Shown here in pieces: positions 1-8,619 of a stretch of 64,000 nucleotides of DNA. A model generated the notes under the pieces. The model saw only the letters and a program-made list of their open reading frames with translations, searched no databases and was not told where the DNA came from. Source of the stretch: Opitutaceae bacterium (lineage in GTDB: Bacteria; Verrucomicrobiota; Verrucomicrobiia; Opitutales; Opitutaceae); the NCBI GenBank assembly GCA_019455245.1, contig JACFMR010000010.1, positions 1 through 64,000 on the forward strand, given 5' to 3'. Every line of letters begins with the position of its first letter. Positions within the stretch are counted from its first letter, which is position 1. A program made the translations under genes and the position numbers.

Positions 1-88
1 CTGTCCCCCCGCTCAGCAGGTGGTTCGCCAGATCATAACGACGGGCGATGCGGGCAAACATGGAGTTGACGGCGGCGGGATCCGGCAT
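1..88 (-). CDS. ubiE: Demethylmenaquinone/ubiquinone C-methyltransferase, N-terminal fragment (UbiE/MenG)
   Basis: Only the first 29 codons lie in the window; the gene runs off the left edge. The translation has a variable start (MPDPAAV) followed by [21 protein letters not shown], which matches the conserved N-terminal helix of UbiE/MenG (pattern MFxxIAxRYDxxNxLLSxG), upstream of the SAM-binding Rossmann fold. The family C-methylates demethylmenaquinone or the ubiquinone precursor in the last steps of quinone synthesis. It is divergent from the HU gene, with 128 bp between the two starts. No Shine-Dalgarno is visible before the ATG. The assignment rests on one short motif, so a related class I methyltransferase is possible but less likely. 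Confidence 0.8.
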   Translation of the reverse strand, partial: MPDPAAVNSMFARIARRYDLANHLLSGGT

Positions 89-147
89 GGTGGACGGTTA
101 AAAAGGGCACTTTCACGCCTTTTTCAACGCCTTGCGAGTCATATTCA

Positions 148-177
148 TTGACGCAATCATGGAACTGAAAATAGTTT
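148..177 (+). promoter_or_regulatory. Candidate sigma-70 promoter for the HU gene
   Basis: TTGACG at 148-153 is one base off the -35 consensus. TAGTTT at 172-177 is a weak -10 with 18-bp spacing. Transcription would begin near 184, giving a leader of about 33 nt before the HU start at 217. An AAAGGA ribosome-binding site at 205-210 sits 6 nt before that ATG. Confidence 0.45.
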
Positions 178-216
178 AGGGCGTCTTCCCCGGATGTAGC
201 AGCGAAAGGAAACAAC

Positions 217-561
217 ATGTCCAACAATCTCACGAAGCGCGAAATCGTCTTGGAAATCTACAAAAAGACCGGCTTCCCCCAGAAGCAGGTGGTCGAGACC
301 GTGCAGCTGACCCTCGACATCATCCAAAAGGCCCTGGCCGAAGGACGTAATGTCGAACTGCGCAACTTCGGCGTCTTGGAGGTGCAGGTGCGCAAGGCGC
401 GCATCGGCCGCAACCCCAACAAGCCGGAGGCCGAGGTGGTCATCCCGCAACGGGCCGTGGTCAAGTTCAAGTCGGGCAAGATCCTCAAGCAGCAGCTCAA
501 AAAGATCGACCTCAGCAAGCTGGCGGCCGAGCCGTCCGATACCGAGGCTGTCGAAGGCTGA
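217..561 (+). CDS. HU/IHF-family histone-like DNA-binding protein
   Basis: This 114-residue protein starts MSNNLTKREIV and carries the HU/IHF signature around residues 45-70 (GRNVELRNFGVLEV, then RKARIGRNPNKPE with the proline at the tip of the DNA-bending arm). HU dimers bind and bend DNA and compact the nucleoid. It is about 20 residues longer than classical HU because of an acidic tail after residue 95 (ending EPSDTEAVEG). This is one of few genes here with a clear Shine-Dalgarno (AAAGGA, 6 nt before ATG). It has its own candidate promoter and is followed by a strong terminator, so it is probably monocistronic. HU and IHF subunits cannot be told apart safely from sequence alone. Confidence 0.95.
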   Translation: MSNNLTKREIVLEIYKKTGFPQKQVVETVQLTLDIIQKALAEGRNVELRNFGVLEVQVRKARIGRNPNKPEAEVVIPQRAVVKFKSGKILKQQLKKIDLSKLAAEPSDTEAVEG

Positions 562-587
562 GTCGGATCGCGCCGCGACACAGATGC

Positions 588-614
588 AGCCGGGGGTTTT
601 CCTCCGGCTTTTTT
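588..614 (+). terminator. Rho-independent terminator after the HU gene
   Basis: A 9-bp stem (588-596 with 601-609, one G-U pair) closes a TTTT loop and runs into six T residues at 609-614. It lies 26 nt after the HU stop codon and separates this gene from hisS. Confidence 0.9.
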
Positions 615-670
615 GTGTGCGGAAATTTTGATTCGCATGCGTCTGTCCGGCCCCGCAATTTGCCCTGTCC

Positions 671-1981
671 ATGGCCACGTTTCAGTCCCTTCCCGGCTTC
701 CGCGATTTCTATCCTGACGATCTGGCGCGTCGTAACCACATCTTCCGTCTCTGGCGGCGGACGGCGACCACGTTCGGCTTTGCCGAATACGATGCCCCGG
801 TACTGGAGCCGCTCGACCTTTACAAGGCCAAGTCCGGCGAGGAAATCGAAGCACAGCTTTTCAGTTTCACCGACAAGGGCGGACGTGAAGTGGCGCTGCG
901 TCCCGAGATGACGCCGACGGTCTGCCGGCTGGTCGGCGCGAAGGCCAATGCACTCAAGCGTCCGATCAAATGGTTTAGCATCGGCGAATTCTACCGCTAC
1001 GAGCGCATGCAAAAAGGGCGCGGGCGGGCGTTTTTCCAATTCAACGCCGATGTCTTCGGCGAGCCAGGGATCGAGGCTGAGACCGAGCTCATCGGGTTGC
1101 TCGTCCAATGTCTCTGCGCCTTCGGGCTCACCGAGGAGGACTATTTTGTGCGGCTGAGCGACCGCAACCTGTGGTTCTACTATCTCGGTGCACTCGGTCT
1201 CGACGACGCCCGCATCCGCGCCGTGCTCGGGGCGGTGGACCGGTATGAGAAATACGGCGACGATGCCTTCAAGGGTTACGCCGAGCAATTCGGCACGATC
1301 GACCCGGCGCTCAAGGAGCGCGTGCTCGCGTTTTTGCAGATCAGGTCGCTCGCGGCCTTGGAGGCGGTGGTCGCACCGCTGCAGGACGGGCGGATGTCCG
1401 CCCGTCTGGCGGAATGGCGCAAACTCCTGGGCAATCTCACCGCGATGGGTTTGGAGCGCTTTATCAGCGTGGATCTGGGCGTGGTGCGCGGGCTGGCTTA
1501 CTACACCGGGTTCGTGTTCGAGGCCTTCGATCGGAAAGGCGAGTTGCGGGCCATCGCCGGCGGCGGCCGCTACGACGATCTGGTCGGCAAACTCAGCGGC
1601 ACCCAACTGCCGGCGGTGGGTTTTGCGATCGGCGACATGACCTTTGCCCTGCTGTTGGAGCAGCGCGGGCTCACCCCTCCGCTGGTGACGGCGGCTGATG
1701 TTTTTTGCGTCATCGGCGGCGAAGGGGAGCGTCCGGCGGCCCTCGGCGCGATTCAGTCGCTGCGGGCGGCCGGATTTCGCGTGGAGTATCCGTTCAAGGA
1801 GCTCGCGTTTGGCAAACAGTTCAAGGCCGCCAGCGAGGCCGGGGCCAAGCTGGCGATCATTTTCGGCGGCGATGAACTCGCCCGCGGCGTGGTGAAAATC
1901 CGCGACATGTCGGATCGCAGCGAGCGGGAAGTCGCGCAGGCGGAGGTGGTCGACGCGGTGCGCGACGCCCTGGGTGGCTGA
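671..1981 (+). CDS. hisS: Histidine--tRNA ligase
   Basis: This 436-residue class II synthetase attaches histidine to tRNA-His in the cytoplasm. Motif 1 lies near the N-terminus; motif 2 is GEFYRYERMQKGRGRAFFQFN around residues 104-125. The histidine-specific segments are RGLAYYTGFVFE near residue 273 and GGGRYDDL near 296. The last ~90 residues form the anticodon-binding domain. The length matches bacterial HisS (420-450). The RYERMQKGR form, together with the full C-terminal domain and the intact RGLxYYT segment, argues for the synthetase rather than the regulatory paralogue HisZ. The start at MATFQSLPGFRDFYP fits the family. The stop overlaps the GTG start of the next gene by 8 nt. Confidence 0.95.
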   Translation: MATFQSLPGFRDFYPDDLARRNHIFRLWRRTATTFGFAEYDAPVLEPLDLYKAKSGEEIEAQLFSFTDKGGREVALRPEMTPTVCRLVGAKANALKRPIKWFSIGEFYRYERMQKGRGRAFFQFNADVFGEPGIEAETELIGLLVQCLCAFGLTEEDYFVRLSDRNLWFYYLGALGLDDARIRAVLGAVDRYEKYGDDAFKGYAEQFGTIDPALKERVLAFLQIRSLAALEAVVAPLQDGRMSARLAEWRKLLGNLTAMGLERFISVDLGVVRGLAYYTGFVFEAFDRKGELRAIAGGGRYDDLVGKLSGTQLPAVGFAIGDMTFALLLEQRGLTPPLVTAADVFCVIGGEGERPAALGAIQSLRAAGFRVEYPFKELAFGKQFKAASEAGAKLAIIFGGDELARGVVKIRDMSDRSEREVAQAEVVDAVRDALGG

Positions 1982-2771
1982 CACGTCGTTCGCACGCCTC
2001 GCGCTGCTGATTGCCGGTTCGCTGCTGTCCGGCTATCTCGCTCTCGCCCTCTACGCGTGGTTCGGCCCGGACCACCTGATTTATCACCCGGAAATGGCGT
2101 CAACGCGTCGGGTGCCGGATGCGGTGAAACTTGAAACGGACGACGGCGGCAGCATATCCGTCCTCTATCTGCCGCATCCCAATGCCCGGTTCACCATCTG
2201 GGTTTTCCACGGCAACGCCGAGGGCCTGGGGGACAGCGAGCCGATGCTGCGCGAGCTGCAGGGCAGGGGATTCAATGTCTTCGCGTACGATTACCCGGGC
2301 TATGGTCACAGTGACGGCCGACCACAGGAGAAGTCCATTTATGCCGCCACACGGGTCGGGCTGGACTATTTGCGCACCACGCATGGCGTGGAGCCGAGCA
2401 ACATCATCGCCTTGGGGCGGTCGCTTGGCGGTGGCCCGGCGGTGGAACTGGCACGCACGGTCCCCGTGGCGGGTCTCATTTTGCACTCGACGTTTACCAG
2501 CGCATTCCGGGTGGTGACGCACCGGAAGATCCTGCCCTTCGATCAATACGACAATCTGGCCAAGCTCCGGCAGGTGGAATGTCCCATTCTCATCCTGCAC
2601 GGAGCGCAGGATGAAATCGTGCCGTATGCCCACGCCGTCCAGTTGCACACCGCCGCATCCGGCCGGAGCCGCCTGCTGCCCATCGAAGGGGCCGGGCACA
2701 ACAACCTGCAGGATTGGGCCGGCCCGCGTTACTGGTCGGCGATCGAGGAATTCTGTCGCGGACTAAAGTAG
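1974..2771 (+). CDS. Membrane-anchored alpha/beta hydrolase (BEM46-like)
   Basis: This 265-residue protein has one N-terminal hydrophobic segment (about residues 7-28), probably a signal anchor that places the catalytic domain outside the cytoplasmic membrane. The fold is marked by an oxyanion segment HGNAEG at 79-84, the nucleophile elbow GRSLGG with Ser150, Asp213 in HGAQDEIVPY and His242 in GAGHNN, which form a complete triad. The layout matches the BEM46/YfhR group, whose substrates are mostly unknown. The start is a GTG inside the end of hisS (8-nt overlap), which suggests translational coupling. Its 3' end overlaps the convergent cdd gene by 43 bp. Confidence 0.88.
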   Translation: MADTSFARLALLIAGSLLSGYLALALYAWFGPDHLIYHPEMASTRRVPDAVKLETDDGGSISVLYLPHPNARFTIWVFHGNAEGLGDSEPMLRELQGRGFNVFAYDYPGYGHSDGRPQEKSIYAATRVGLDYLRTTHGVEPSNIIALGRSLGGGPAVELARTVPVAGLILHSTFTSAFRVVTHRKILPFDQYDNLAKLRQVECPILILHGAQDEIVPYAHAVQLHTAASGRSRLLPIEGAGHNNLQDWAGPRYWSAIEEFCRGLK

Positions 2772-3175
2772 ATCGGCCGGCCAAAGGCACCGGGCAACAG
2801 CTCACGTATGTTGGTGTCGATTACACCGCGTCCGCGGCAGAATGAAACCACCCGCGCTTCCGGTCCAAACTCGTGGATGACCTGTCGGCAGGCTCCGCAG
2901 GGGGCCGTGGGTTTTGGGGTTGGCGTATAGACCACGACGCACCGGAGGCGGAGTTTCTTCTGGCCGGCGGCCACGGCGTTGAAAATGGCGGTGCGTTCCG
3001 CGCAATTGCACAGACCGTAGGAGGCGTTCTCGACATTGCAGCCCGCATGGATCTTGCCGTTCCCGGTCAAGACCGCGGCGCCAACGGCGAACTTGGAATA
3101 CGGGGCGTAGGCGGATTTCGCGGCGCGGCGGGCGGCGGTTTTCAACTGCTGCAACTGGCGGACGGAAATCGACAT
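2729..3175 (-). CDS. cdd: Cytidine deaminase
   Basis: This 148-residue enzyme converts cytidine and deoxycytidine to uridine and deoxyuridine in pyrimidine salvage. The zinc site is complete: CAE at residues 58-60 (Glu60 is the proton shuttle) and PCGAC at 92-96. The substrate segment GCNVENASYG is at 45-54. The length fits the small homotetrameric type, with about 15 extra C-terminal residues. The start codon overlaps the kbl stop by one base (TGATG), so it is the last gene of a tdh-kbl-cdd operon. The 3' end overlaps the facing hydrolase gene by 43 bp. Confidence 0.93.
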   Translation of the reverse strand: MSISVRQLQQLKTAARRAAKSAYAPYSKFAVGAAVLTGNGKIHAGCNVENASYGLCNCAERTAIFNAVAAGQKKLRLRCVVVYTPTPKPTAPCGACRQVIHEFGPEARVVSFCRGRGVIDTNIRELLPGAFGRPIYFSPRQNSSIADQ

Positions 3176-4365
3176 CAGAGGCCGAATTCTTTTTTGACCT
3201 CGGCAAACTTCTCAATGGCAAAGGCGAGATCGGCCTCGCTGTGCGCGGCGGACACCTGGGTGCGGATGCGCGCCAGCCCCTGCGGTACCACGGGATAGAA
3301 GAAGCCGATCACGTAGACGCCTTTCTCCAGCATGCGCGCGGCGAATTTCTGCGCCAGCGCGGCGTCGCCGAGCATGACGGGGATGATGGGGTGCGAACCG
3401 GGACGGATCGACAACCCGGCCTGGTCCAGGCCGGCGCGGAAGAAACGCGTGTTGCGTTCCAATTTGTCGCGGAGTTCGGTCGAACGGGAGAGCAGCTCAA
3501 GGCACTTGATCGAGGCGGCGGCGATGGTCGGCGCGATGGTGTTGGAAAACAAATAGGGGCGCGAACGCTGCCGCAGCAGGTCGATGATGGACTTGCGGCC
3601 GCTGGTATAGCCGCCGCTGGCGCCGCCGAGGGCCTTCCCGAGCGTGCCGGTGATGATGTCAACGCGATCCATCACGCCGCAGTGTTCGTGCGTGCCGCGC
3701 CCGGTTTTGCCCATGAAGCCGACCGCGTGGCTGTCATCCACCATCACGAGCGCGCCGTGGTCGTCGGCGAGGTCGCAGATGCTTTTCAGGTCGGCGATGT
3801 AGCCGTCCATCGAGAACACGCCGTCGGTGACGATGAGCTTGTGGCGGGCGCCGGCGGCATCGGCTTCCCTGAGCTTGGCCGCGAGATCCGCGGGATCGTT
3901 GTTCCTGTAACGGAAGCGCTTCGCCTTGCAGAGACGGATGCCGTCGATGATCGAGGCATGGTTGAGTTCGTCGGAGATGACGGCATCGTCGGGCCCGAGC
4001 AACGTTTCAAACAAGCCGCCGTTGGCATCGAAGCAGGAGCTGTAGAGGATGGTGTCGTCGGTGCCGAGGAAACGGCTGAGCGCCGCCTCGAGGTCCTTGT
4101 GCAATTGCTGCGTGCCGCAGATGAATCGGACCGAGGCGAGGCCGTAACCCCAGCGGTCGAGCGAATCACGGGCCGCCGCGATGAGCTCGGGGTGGTCCGC
4201 GAGCCCGAGATAATTGTTGGCGCACAGGTTGAGCACCTGCCGGCCGTCGCTGACCCCGATGCGTGCGTGCTGCGGCGAGGTGATGATGCGTTCGCGCTTG
4301 TAGAGCCCGGCGGCGTCGATTTCGGCGAGGGTGGATTCGAGGTGCGCTTGAAAGGCGGGAGTCAT
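3175..4365 (-). CDS. kbl: Glycine C-acetyltransferase (2-amino-3-ketobutyrate CoA ligase)
   Basis: This 396-residue PLP enzyme of the alpha-oxoamine synthase family splits 2-amino-3-ketobutyrate with CoA into glycine and acetyl-CoA. The PLP lysine is Lys244 in [13 protein letters not shown]. The segments LCANNYLGL near residue 47, SCFDANGG near 110 and [13 protein letters not shown] near 208 are typical of Kbl rather than of BioF or HemA. Length equals that of E. coli Kbl (398). It starts 4 nt after tdh, which makes its substrate from threonine, so the two act as a threonine-to-glycine pathway. Confidence 0.96.
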   Translation of the reverse strand: MTPAFQAHLESTLAEIDAAGLYKRERIITSPQHARIGVSDGRQVLNLCANNYLGLADHPELIAAARDSLDRWGYGLASVRFICGTQQLHKDLEAALSRFLGTDDTILYSSCFDANGGLFETLLGPDDAVISDELNHASIIDGIRLCKAKRFRYRNNDPADLAAKLREADAAGARHKLIVTDGVFSMDGYIADLKSICDLADDHGALVMVDDSHAVGFMGKTGRGTHEHCGVMDRVDIITGTLGKALGGASGGYTSGRKSIIDLLRQRSRPYLFSNTIAPTIAAASIKCLELLSRSTELRDKLERNTRFFRAGLDQAGLSIRPGSHPIIPVMLGDAALAQKFAARMLEKGVYVIGFFYPVVPQGLARIRTQVSAAHSEADLAFAIEKFAEVKKEFGL

Positions 4366-4369
4366 GGCA

Positions 4370-5395
4370 TCAGTCCCACTTGAGCACGATCTTGCCGCTA
4401 CGGCCCGAGCGCATGAGATCGAAGGCTTCCTGAAAATCGGTGTAGGCGAACCGGTGGGTGATGACCGGCGAGATGTCCAGGCCGGTCTGGATCATCGAGG
4501 TCATCTTGTACCAGGTCTCATACATTTCGCGGCCGTAGATGCCGCGGATGGTGAGCATGTTAAAAACGACCTTGTTCCAGTCGACCGCGGCGGCGGCGGG
4601 CATGATGCCCAGGAGTGCGATGCGGCCGCCATGTGCCATGTTGTCGATCATGTCGTTCAGCGCCTTCGGATTGCCGGACATTTCCAGCCCGATGTCGAAG
4701 CCCTCTCGCATCCCGATCTCCTTCTGCACATCGGGCAGCTTCTCCTTGGAAACATCGACCGTGCGCGTGGCGCCCATGCGCTTGGCGAGGGCGAGGCGGT
4801 CGGGGTTGACGTCGGTGATCACGATTTTGCGCGCACCGGCGTGTTTGGCGATGGCGACGGCCATGCAACCGATGGGCCCTGCGCCGGTGACCAGCACATC
4901 CTCACCGACCAAATCATACTGCAGGGTGGTGTGTGTGGCATTGCCGAGCGGATCGAAACAGGAGAGGACGTCGAGCGGGATGGCCGGATCCACGTGCACG
5001 GCGTTGCTGGCGGGGATGCAAAGGTATTCGGCAAACGCGCCGTTGCGGTTGACGCCGACACCCTTGGTGTCCTTGCAAAGGTGACGCCGGCCGGCGAGGC
5101 AGTTGCGGCAAACGCCGCACACGATGTGGCCTTCACCGTCAACGAGGTCGCCCTTGTTGAAGCCCACCACGTTTGCTCCCACGGCCTCGATAGTGCCGAC
5201 AAACTCGTGGCCGATGATCATCGGCGGCTTGATGGTCTGCTCGGCCCACGCATCCCAGTTGTAGATGTGGACATCGGTGCCGCAGATGGAGGTCTGCTTG
5301 ATTTTGATCAGCACATCGTTGATCCCGGGCTCCGGCACGGGAGCTTCGATCATCTCCAGGCCGACCCCCGGCCTGGTCTTGGCAATGGCGCGCAT
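4370..5395 (-). CDS. tdh: L-threonine 3-dehydrogenase
   Basis: This zinc alcohol-dehydrogenase-family enzyme oxidises L-threonine to 2-amino-3-ketobutyrate with NAD+. It has the catalytic zinc segment [13 protein letters not shown], the structural zinc cysteines in [15 protein letters not shown], the GHEFVG motif, and the NAD fold around [19 protein letters not shown] place the start at MRAIAKT (341 residues), which aligns with the usual MKALxK start. Upstream in-frame ATGs at 5410 and 5443 would add 5 or 16 residues. No Shine-Dalgarno distinguishes them. It is the first gene of the tdh-kbl-cdd operon. With hom, lysC and thrC nearby, the window carries both making and breaking of threonine. 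Confidence 0.94.
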   Translation of the reverse strand: MRAIAKTRPGVGLEMIEAPVPEPGINDVLIKIKQTSICGTDVHIYNWDAWAEQTIKPPMIIGHEFVGTIEAVGANVVGFNKGDLVDGEGHIVCGVCRNCLAGRRHLCKDTKGVGVNRNGAFAEYLCIPASNAVHVDPAIPLDVLSCFDPLGNATHTTLQYDLVGEDVLVTGAGPIGCMAVAIAKHAGARKIVITDVNPDRLALAKRMGATRTVDVSKEKLPDVQKEIGMREGFDIGLEMSGNPKALNDMIDNMAHGGRIALLGIMPAAAAVDWNKVVFNMLTIRGIYGREMYETWYKMTSMIQTGLDISPVITHRFAYTDFQEAFDLMRSGRSGKIVLKWD

Positions 5396-5493
5396 GGATT
5401 GGGCGGACATGCGATTGAGTGTGGGCGGAGTGCCGGCCATCACAACATCTATCCCGTTTGCGACGCCGGTCTTAGTGTCATTAATGCCCGGCG

Positions 5494-5985
5494 TCAGACG
5501 CCGAATAGTTGGGCCCCTTCGATCTCAAGCAGCCTAAGCTTCATGGCCACGCCGCCCGGACCGGAGAAGCCGGTCATCTTGCCGTCCGTGGCCAGCACAC
5601 GATGACAGGGGATCAGCAGGGGCCACGGGTTCGCGCCCAGTGCTGCGCCCACGGACCGGCTGCCGGCAGCCGGCAAACCGAGTTGGCGGGCGATGTCGCC
5701 GTAGCTGCAGGTGTGGCCGGCTTTGACCTGCAACGTGCAGCGGTAGACATCCCGGGCAAAGTCGCTCACCTGCTGAAACGCGTACGGCAGGTCGCCGAAA
5801 TCGCCGAGGGTTCCGGCCAGATGGGATTGCACGCGCGCGATGAGCATCGCGATCCATCCGGGCGGCAAAACTTCGCGCGGCGGCACGGTCATGTTGGGTT
5901 CGGGCAGGCGGAAACCGGCAAGGGTGTCGTCTCGCCAGCTCAGGCAGCAAGGGCCGATGGGGGTGGAAAAAACGGTGTCCGGCAT
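5494..5985 (-). CDS. ogt: Methylated-DNA--protein-cysteine S-methyltransferase
   Basis: This suicide DNA-repair protein moves the alkyl group from O6-methylguanine or O4-methylthymine to its own cysteine. The active site PCHRV is present, followed by FSGPGG, and the helix-turn-helix arginine finger region lies in [16 protein letters not shown]. At 163 residues it resembles Ogt (171) and lacks the Ada regulatory domains. I chose the ATG at 5985 ([12 protein letters not shown]); a TTG at 6006 would add seven residues. It is divergent from dgt with about 45 bp between starts, so the two genes probably share a short promoter region. Confidence 0.92.
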   Translation of the reverse strand: MPDTVFSTPIGPCCLSWRDDTLAGFRLPEPNMTVPPREVLPPGWIAMLIARVQSHLAGTLGDFGDLPYAFQQVSDFARDVYRCTLQVKAGHTCSYGDIARQLGLPAAGSRSVGAALGANPWPLLIPCHRVLATDGKMTGFSGPGGVAMKLRLLEIEGAQLFGV

Positions 5986-6031
5986 GATCCGTGTTAGGGT
6001 TTGCAAGATAATGCGGAACGGCTTGCTGTCG

Positions 6032-7306
6032 ATGCCGATGGAAAACCGGTTCTACAACGCGTTTGACGCCGAGACGTTCGGCGGGGCGCGCAAGCCCGAC
6101 TATCGCAATGCGTTTCAGATCGACCGCGACCGGATCATCCATGCGCATGCGTTTCGCAAGCTGCAGTCGAAGACCCAGGTATTTTTGTCGGGCGAATACG
6201 ATTTCTACCGCACGCGGCTCACGCATTCGATCGAGGTGTCGCAGATCGGCCGTTCGATCTGTCATTACCTGCGCACGCGCGGCGGGCCGATGCAGCCGGA
6301 TTTTCACATCGACAGCGACCTGGTCGAGGCCTGCTGCCTGGCGCATGACCTCGGACACCCGCCGTTCGGGCATTCGGGTGAGCGCACGTTGCAGGAACTG
6401 ATGATCCGTTGGGGCGGCTTCGAGGGCAACGCGCAGACGCTGCACCTGTTGACCGAGACGATTTTTCAAAACGAATCCGGCGTGCGGGGCATGCGCCCGA
6501 CGCGGGCGCTGCTCGACGGCGTGCTCAAATACAAGAAGCTGTTCCGCGAGTATCCCCGGCCGCCGCAGAACCATTTTCTGTATGATGCGCAGGAGCCCTG
6601 TCGGGATTATGTGTTTGGCGGCACCGCGATTCCCAGGGCGCTGCATCGCGGTGAAAACCTCAACCTGTTCAAGAGCATCGAGTGCCAGATCATGGATTGG
6701 GCGGACGACGCGGCGTATTCCATCAACGACATCATCGACGGCGTGAAGGCGGGGTTTCTCACCGTGGAGCGGGTGGAGGAGTGGGCGGCCGAACAAGCCC
6801 TCGGGCCCGAGGAGGAGCAGCATCTCGACCGGCTGTTTCATGCCATCCGGACCGACCGGCTCGAGGGGATTTTCGGGGCGCGCATCGGCGGTTTCATCCA
6901 GTCCTGCCGGCTGCGCGAACGGGACAATTTCATGGCGCCACGGACCAACCGCTACCGCTTTGAGTTGATCGTTGAGGACTCGGCGCAACGCGAGGCGCTG
7001 TTTTTCAAGCGCATGGCGAACGACATCATTTTTGAAAGCCCGCAACTGCAGCAGATGGAGCACAAGGCGCGGCGGGTGCTGTTCGACCTGTGGGAATCGA
7101 TCTGGCGCAACTACGTGGAGCGCGGCACCCGCGTGATCAACATCCTGCCGCCCCACGTCGGTCGCCTGATCCATCAGGCGCGCGGCCGCGAGGCCAAGGC
7201 CCGCCGTATCTGCGATTACCTGTGCGGTCTGACCGACGGGACCATCGTGCGGATTTACCGCCGGCTGTTTGACGCCGAGTTCGGTTCGATCCGCGACTTG
7301 TATTAA
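6032..7306 (+). CDS. dgt: Deoxyguanosinetriphosphate triphosphohydrolase-like protein
   Basis: This 424-residue HD-superfamily enzyme is expected to hydrolyse dGTP or other dNTPs to the nucleoside and triphosphate. The N-terminal signature (DYRNAFQIDRDRIIHAHAFRKLQSKTQVF) and the metal site AHDLGHPPFGHSGE near residue 108 are intact, as is the later DWADDAAYSINDIIDG segment. The start at MPMENRFYN fits homologues that begin with NRFYN; ATGs at 6011 and 6038 are alternatives. The stop codon overlaps that of the facing HD-hydrolase gene by 3 bases. It sits next to an alkyltransferase and a second HD hydrolase, which suggests nucleotide-pool sanitation, but this is inference. Confidence 0.92.
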   Translation: MPMENRFYNAFDAETFGGARKPDYRNAFQIDRDRIIHAHAFRKLQSKTQVFLSGEYDFYRTRLTHSIEVSQIGRSICHYLRTRGGPMQPDFHIDSDLVEACCLAHDLGHPPFGHSGERTLQELMIRWGGFEGNAQTLHLLTETIFQNESGVRGMRPTRALLDGVLKYKKLFREYPRPPQNHFLYDAQEPCRDYVFGGTAIPRALHRGENLNLFKSIECQIMDWADDAAYSINDIIDGVKAGFLTVERVEEWAAEQALGPEEEQHLDRLFHAIRTDRLEGIFGARIGGFIQSCRLRERDNFMAPRTNRYRFELIVEDSAQREALFFKRMANDIIFESPQLQQMEHKARRVLFDLWESIWRNYVERGTRVINILPPHVGRLIHQARGREAKARRICDYLCGLTDGTIVRIYRRLFDAEFGSIRDLY

Positions 7307-7914
7307 GCCGGCGCGCCCGGGCCGGGCGGCAAATGTCCGCCTGCCACGGCCTCGTCGATCATGCGCCGCGCATAGGCCCACAGCCCGGTCGAGCCCTCGG
7401 CGATGTGGGCGTTGCGGGCGAGCACCCGGTCCTGCGTGATGCCGTGTTTGCGCCACGCGTGACCCTCGGTGAGGCAGTTGAGCAGCATCGGATGAAAGCG
7501 GTCGCAAGCGGCGGCGAAACGGGCCTCGGGAGTCTCGCGGGCCTCGAACTCATCCCACAGCGCGCGGAATTCCCCGGTTTGATCGGGCGGGAGCAACCCG
7601 AAAATGCGGTCGGCGGCCCGGGCCTCGCGCTCATGCTGATCGGCCATGTTCTTGGTGTCGTAGGCAAAGGTGTCGCCGGCGTCGATTTCGACCAGGTCGT
7701 GAATCAGCACCATCTTGAGCACGCGCAGAACATCGAGCGGTTGGTGATTGGAGTGCTCGGCGAGGGTGATGATCATCAGGGCGAAATGCCACGAGTGCTC
7801 GGCACTGTTTTCCGCGCGGCGACTCCCGGTGACGAGGGTCTGACGGAAAACTTCCTTGAGTTTGTCGGCTTCGATGATGAAGCGCATTTGCTGCTGCAGG
7901 CGGTCTTCGGCCAT
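7303..7914 (-). CDS. HD-domain hydrolase, YfbR/HDDC2-like
   Basis: This protein of about 203 residues belongs to the HD_3 group that includes YfbR (5'-deoxynucleotidase) and HDDC2. Visible motifs are ENSAEHSWHFALM (His of the metal site), LIHDLVEIDAGD (the HD pair) and CDRFHPMLLN later on. The start at MAEDRLQQQMRF is chosen because homologues begin just before this helix; an ATG at 7974 would add 20 poorly conserved residues. Likely substrates are deoxynucleoside monophosphates, by family analogy only. It faces dgt tail to tail, with stop codons overlapping on opposite strands. Confidence 0.82.
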   Translation of the reverse strand: MAEDRLQQQMRFIIEADKLKEVFRQTLVTGSRRAENSAEHSWHFALMIITLAEHSNHQPLDVLRVLKMVLIHDLVEIDAGDTFAYDTKNMADQHEREARAADRIFGLLPPDQTGEFRALWDEFEARETPEARFAAACDRFHPMLLNCLTEGHAWRKHGITQDRVLARNAHIAEGSTGLWAYARRMIDEAVAGGHLPPGPGAPA

Positions 7915-8037
7915 TACCGCAGCGAATCCTGCCGCCGGGCTCCGGGCAAGCGGCAATCCCTGCATTTGCACCATGGAAACTGATTTGCCGTGAAACCGGG
8001 CGTATATCGATTATGCCTTTGGCAGACGAATCCAACC

Positions 8038-8619
8038 ATGAGCCCACGGAACACCTCAGCCTGCCTCCCAGCCAGTCTGCTGGCGTTTGTCCTGGGCGGC
8101 CTGCTGTTTGCTCCTTCCTTGCTCGCCGTGACGCTGCGGGAGTTGAAGGCGGATCGGGACATGACTCCGAAGCGTTTCGCCAATCATTTCGAGAATTTCG
8201 CCTATGAGTACGTGCCGTACGTCCAGTATCCGGAGGTCTTTTTGCGGCGGCGGGCGGGCGATTGCGATGATTACGCCATCTTGGCGGACCATATCCTGCG
8301 GGAAAAGGGCTACCGGACGCGGATCATTCACGTCTCGCTCCTGGGTAGCGACATTGGTCATGCCGTTTGCTATGTGGATGACGACCGGGTGTATCTGGAC
8401 TACAACAACCGCCGGTTTTTCTTCAATCTTACCCGTTGCGATCGGAGCATCCGTGCGATAGCCACCAAGGTGGCGAAATCATTTGAACGCAACTGGACCA
8501 CTGCCGCCGTTTATACCTACGACTATGAAGAGGACCGAAAGAAGCGCGTGATGACGGTCGTCAAGACCGATGACCCGGCGCTTGATCCCGACCGCCCCGA
8601 AAACCTTGCCCGTCCTTGA
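8038..8619 (+). CDS. Secreted transglutaminase-like cysteine protein
   Basis: This 193-residue protein has a signal peptide or anchor (hydrophobic residues 11-30, ending SLLA). The rest resembles the transglutaminase/cysteine-protease core: Cys76 in RAGDCDDYAILADHIL, His108 in GHAVCYV and Asp121 in YLDYN form the expected triad. Related bacterial proteins are periplasmic cysteine proteases or structural domains; the substrate is unknown. I chose the ATG at 8038 because the signal peptide begins there; a GTG at 7990 would add 16 residues. Its end overlaps the start of the CHASE3-PAS gene by 50 nt, so the two are probably co-translated. That pairing hints at a periplasmic function linked to sensing. 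Confidence 0.78.
   Translation: MSPRNTSACLPASLLAFVLGGLLFAPSLLAVTLRELKADRDMTPKRFANHFENFAYEYVPYVQYPEVFLRRRAGDCDDYAILADHILREKGYRTRIIHVSLLGSDIGHAVCYVDDDRVYLDYNNRRFFFNLTRCDRSIRAIATKVAKSFERNWTTAAVYTYDYEEDRKKRVMTVVKTDDPALDPDRPENLARP

Noticed and set aside
512..1984. A 490-codon minus-strand frame opposite hisS
   Set aside because: HisS motifs on the plus strand are complete; the shadow has none.
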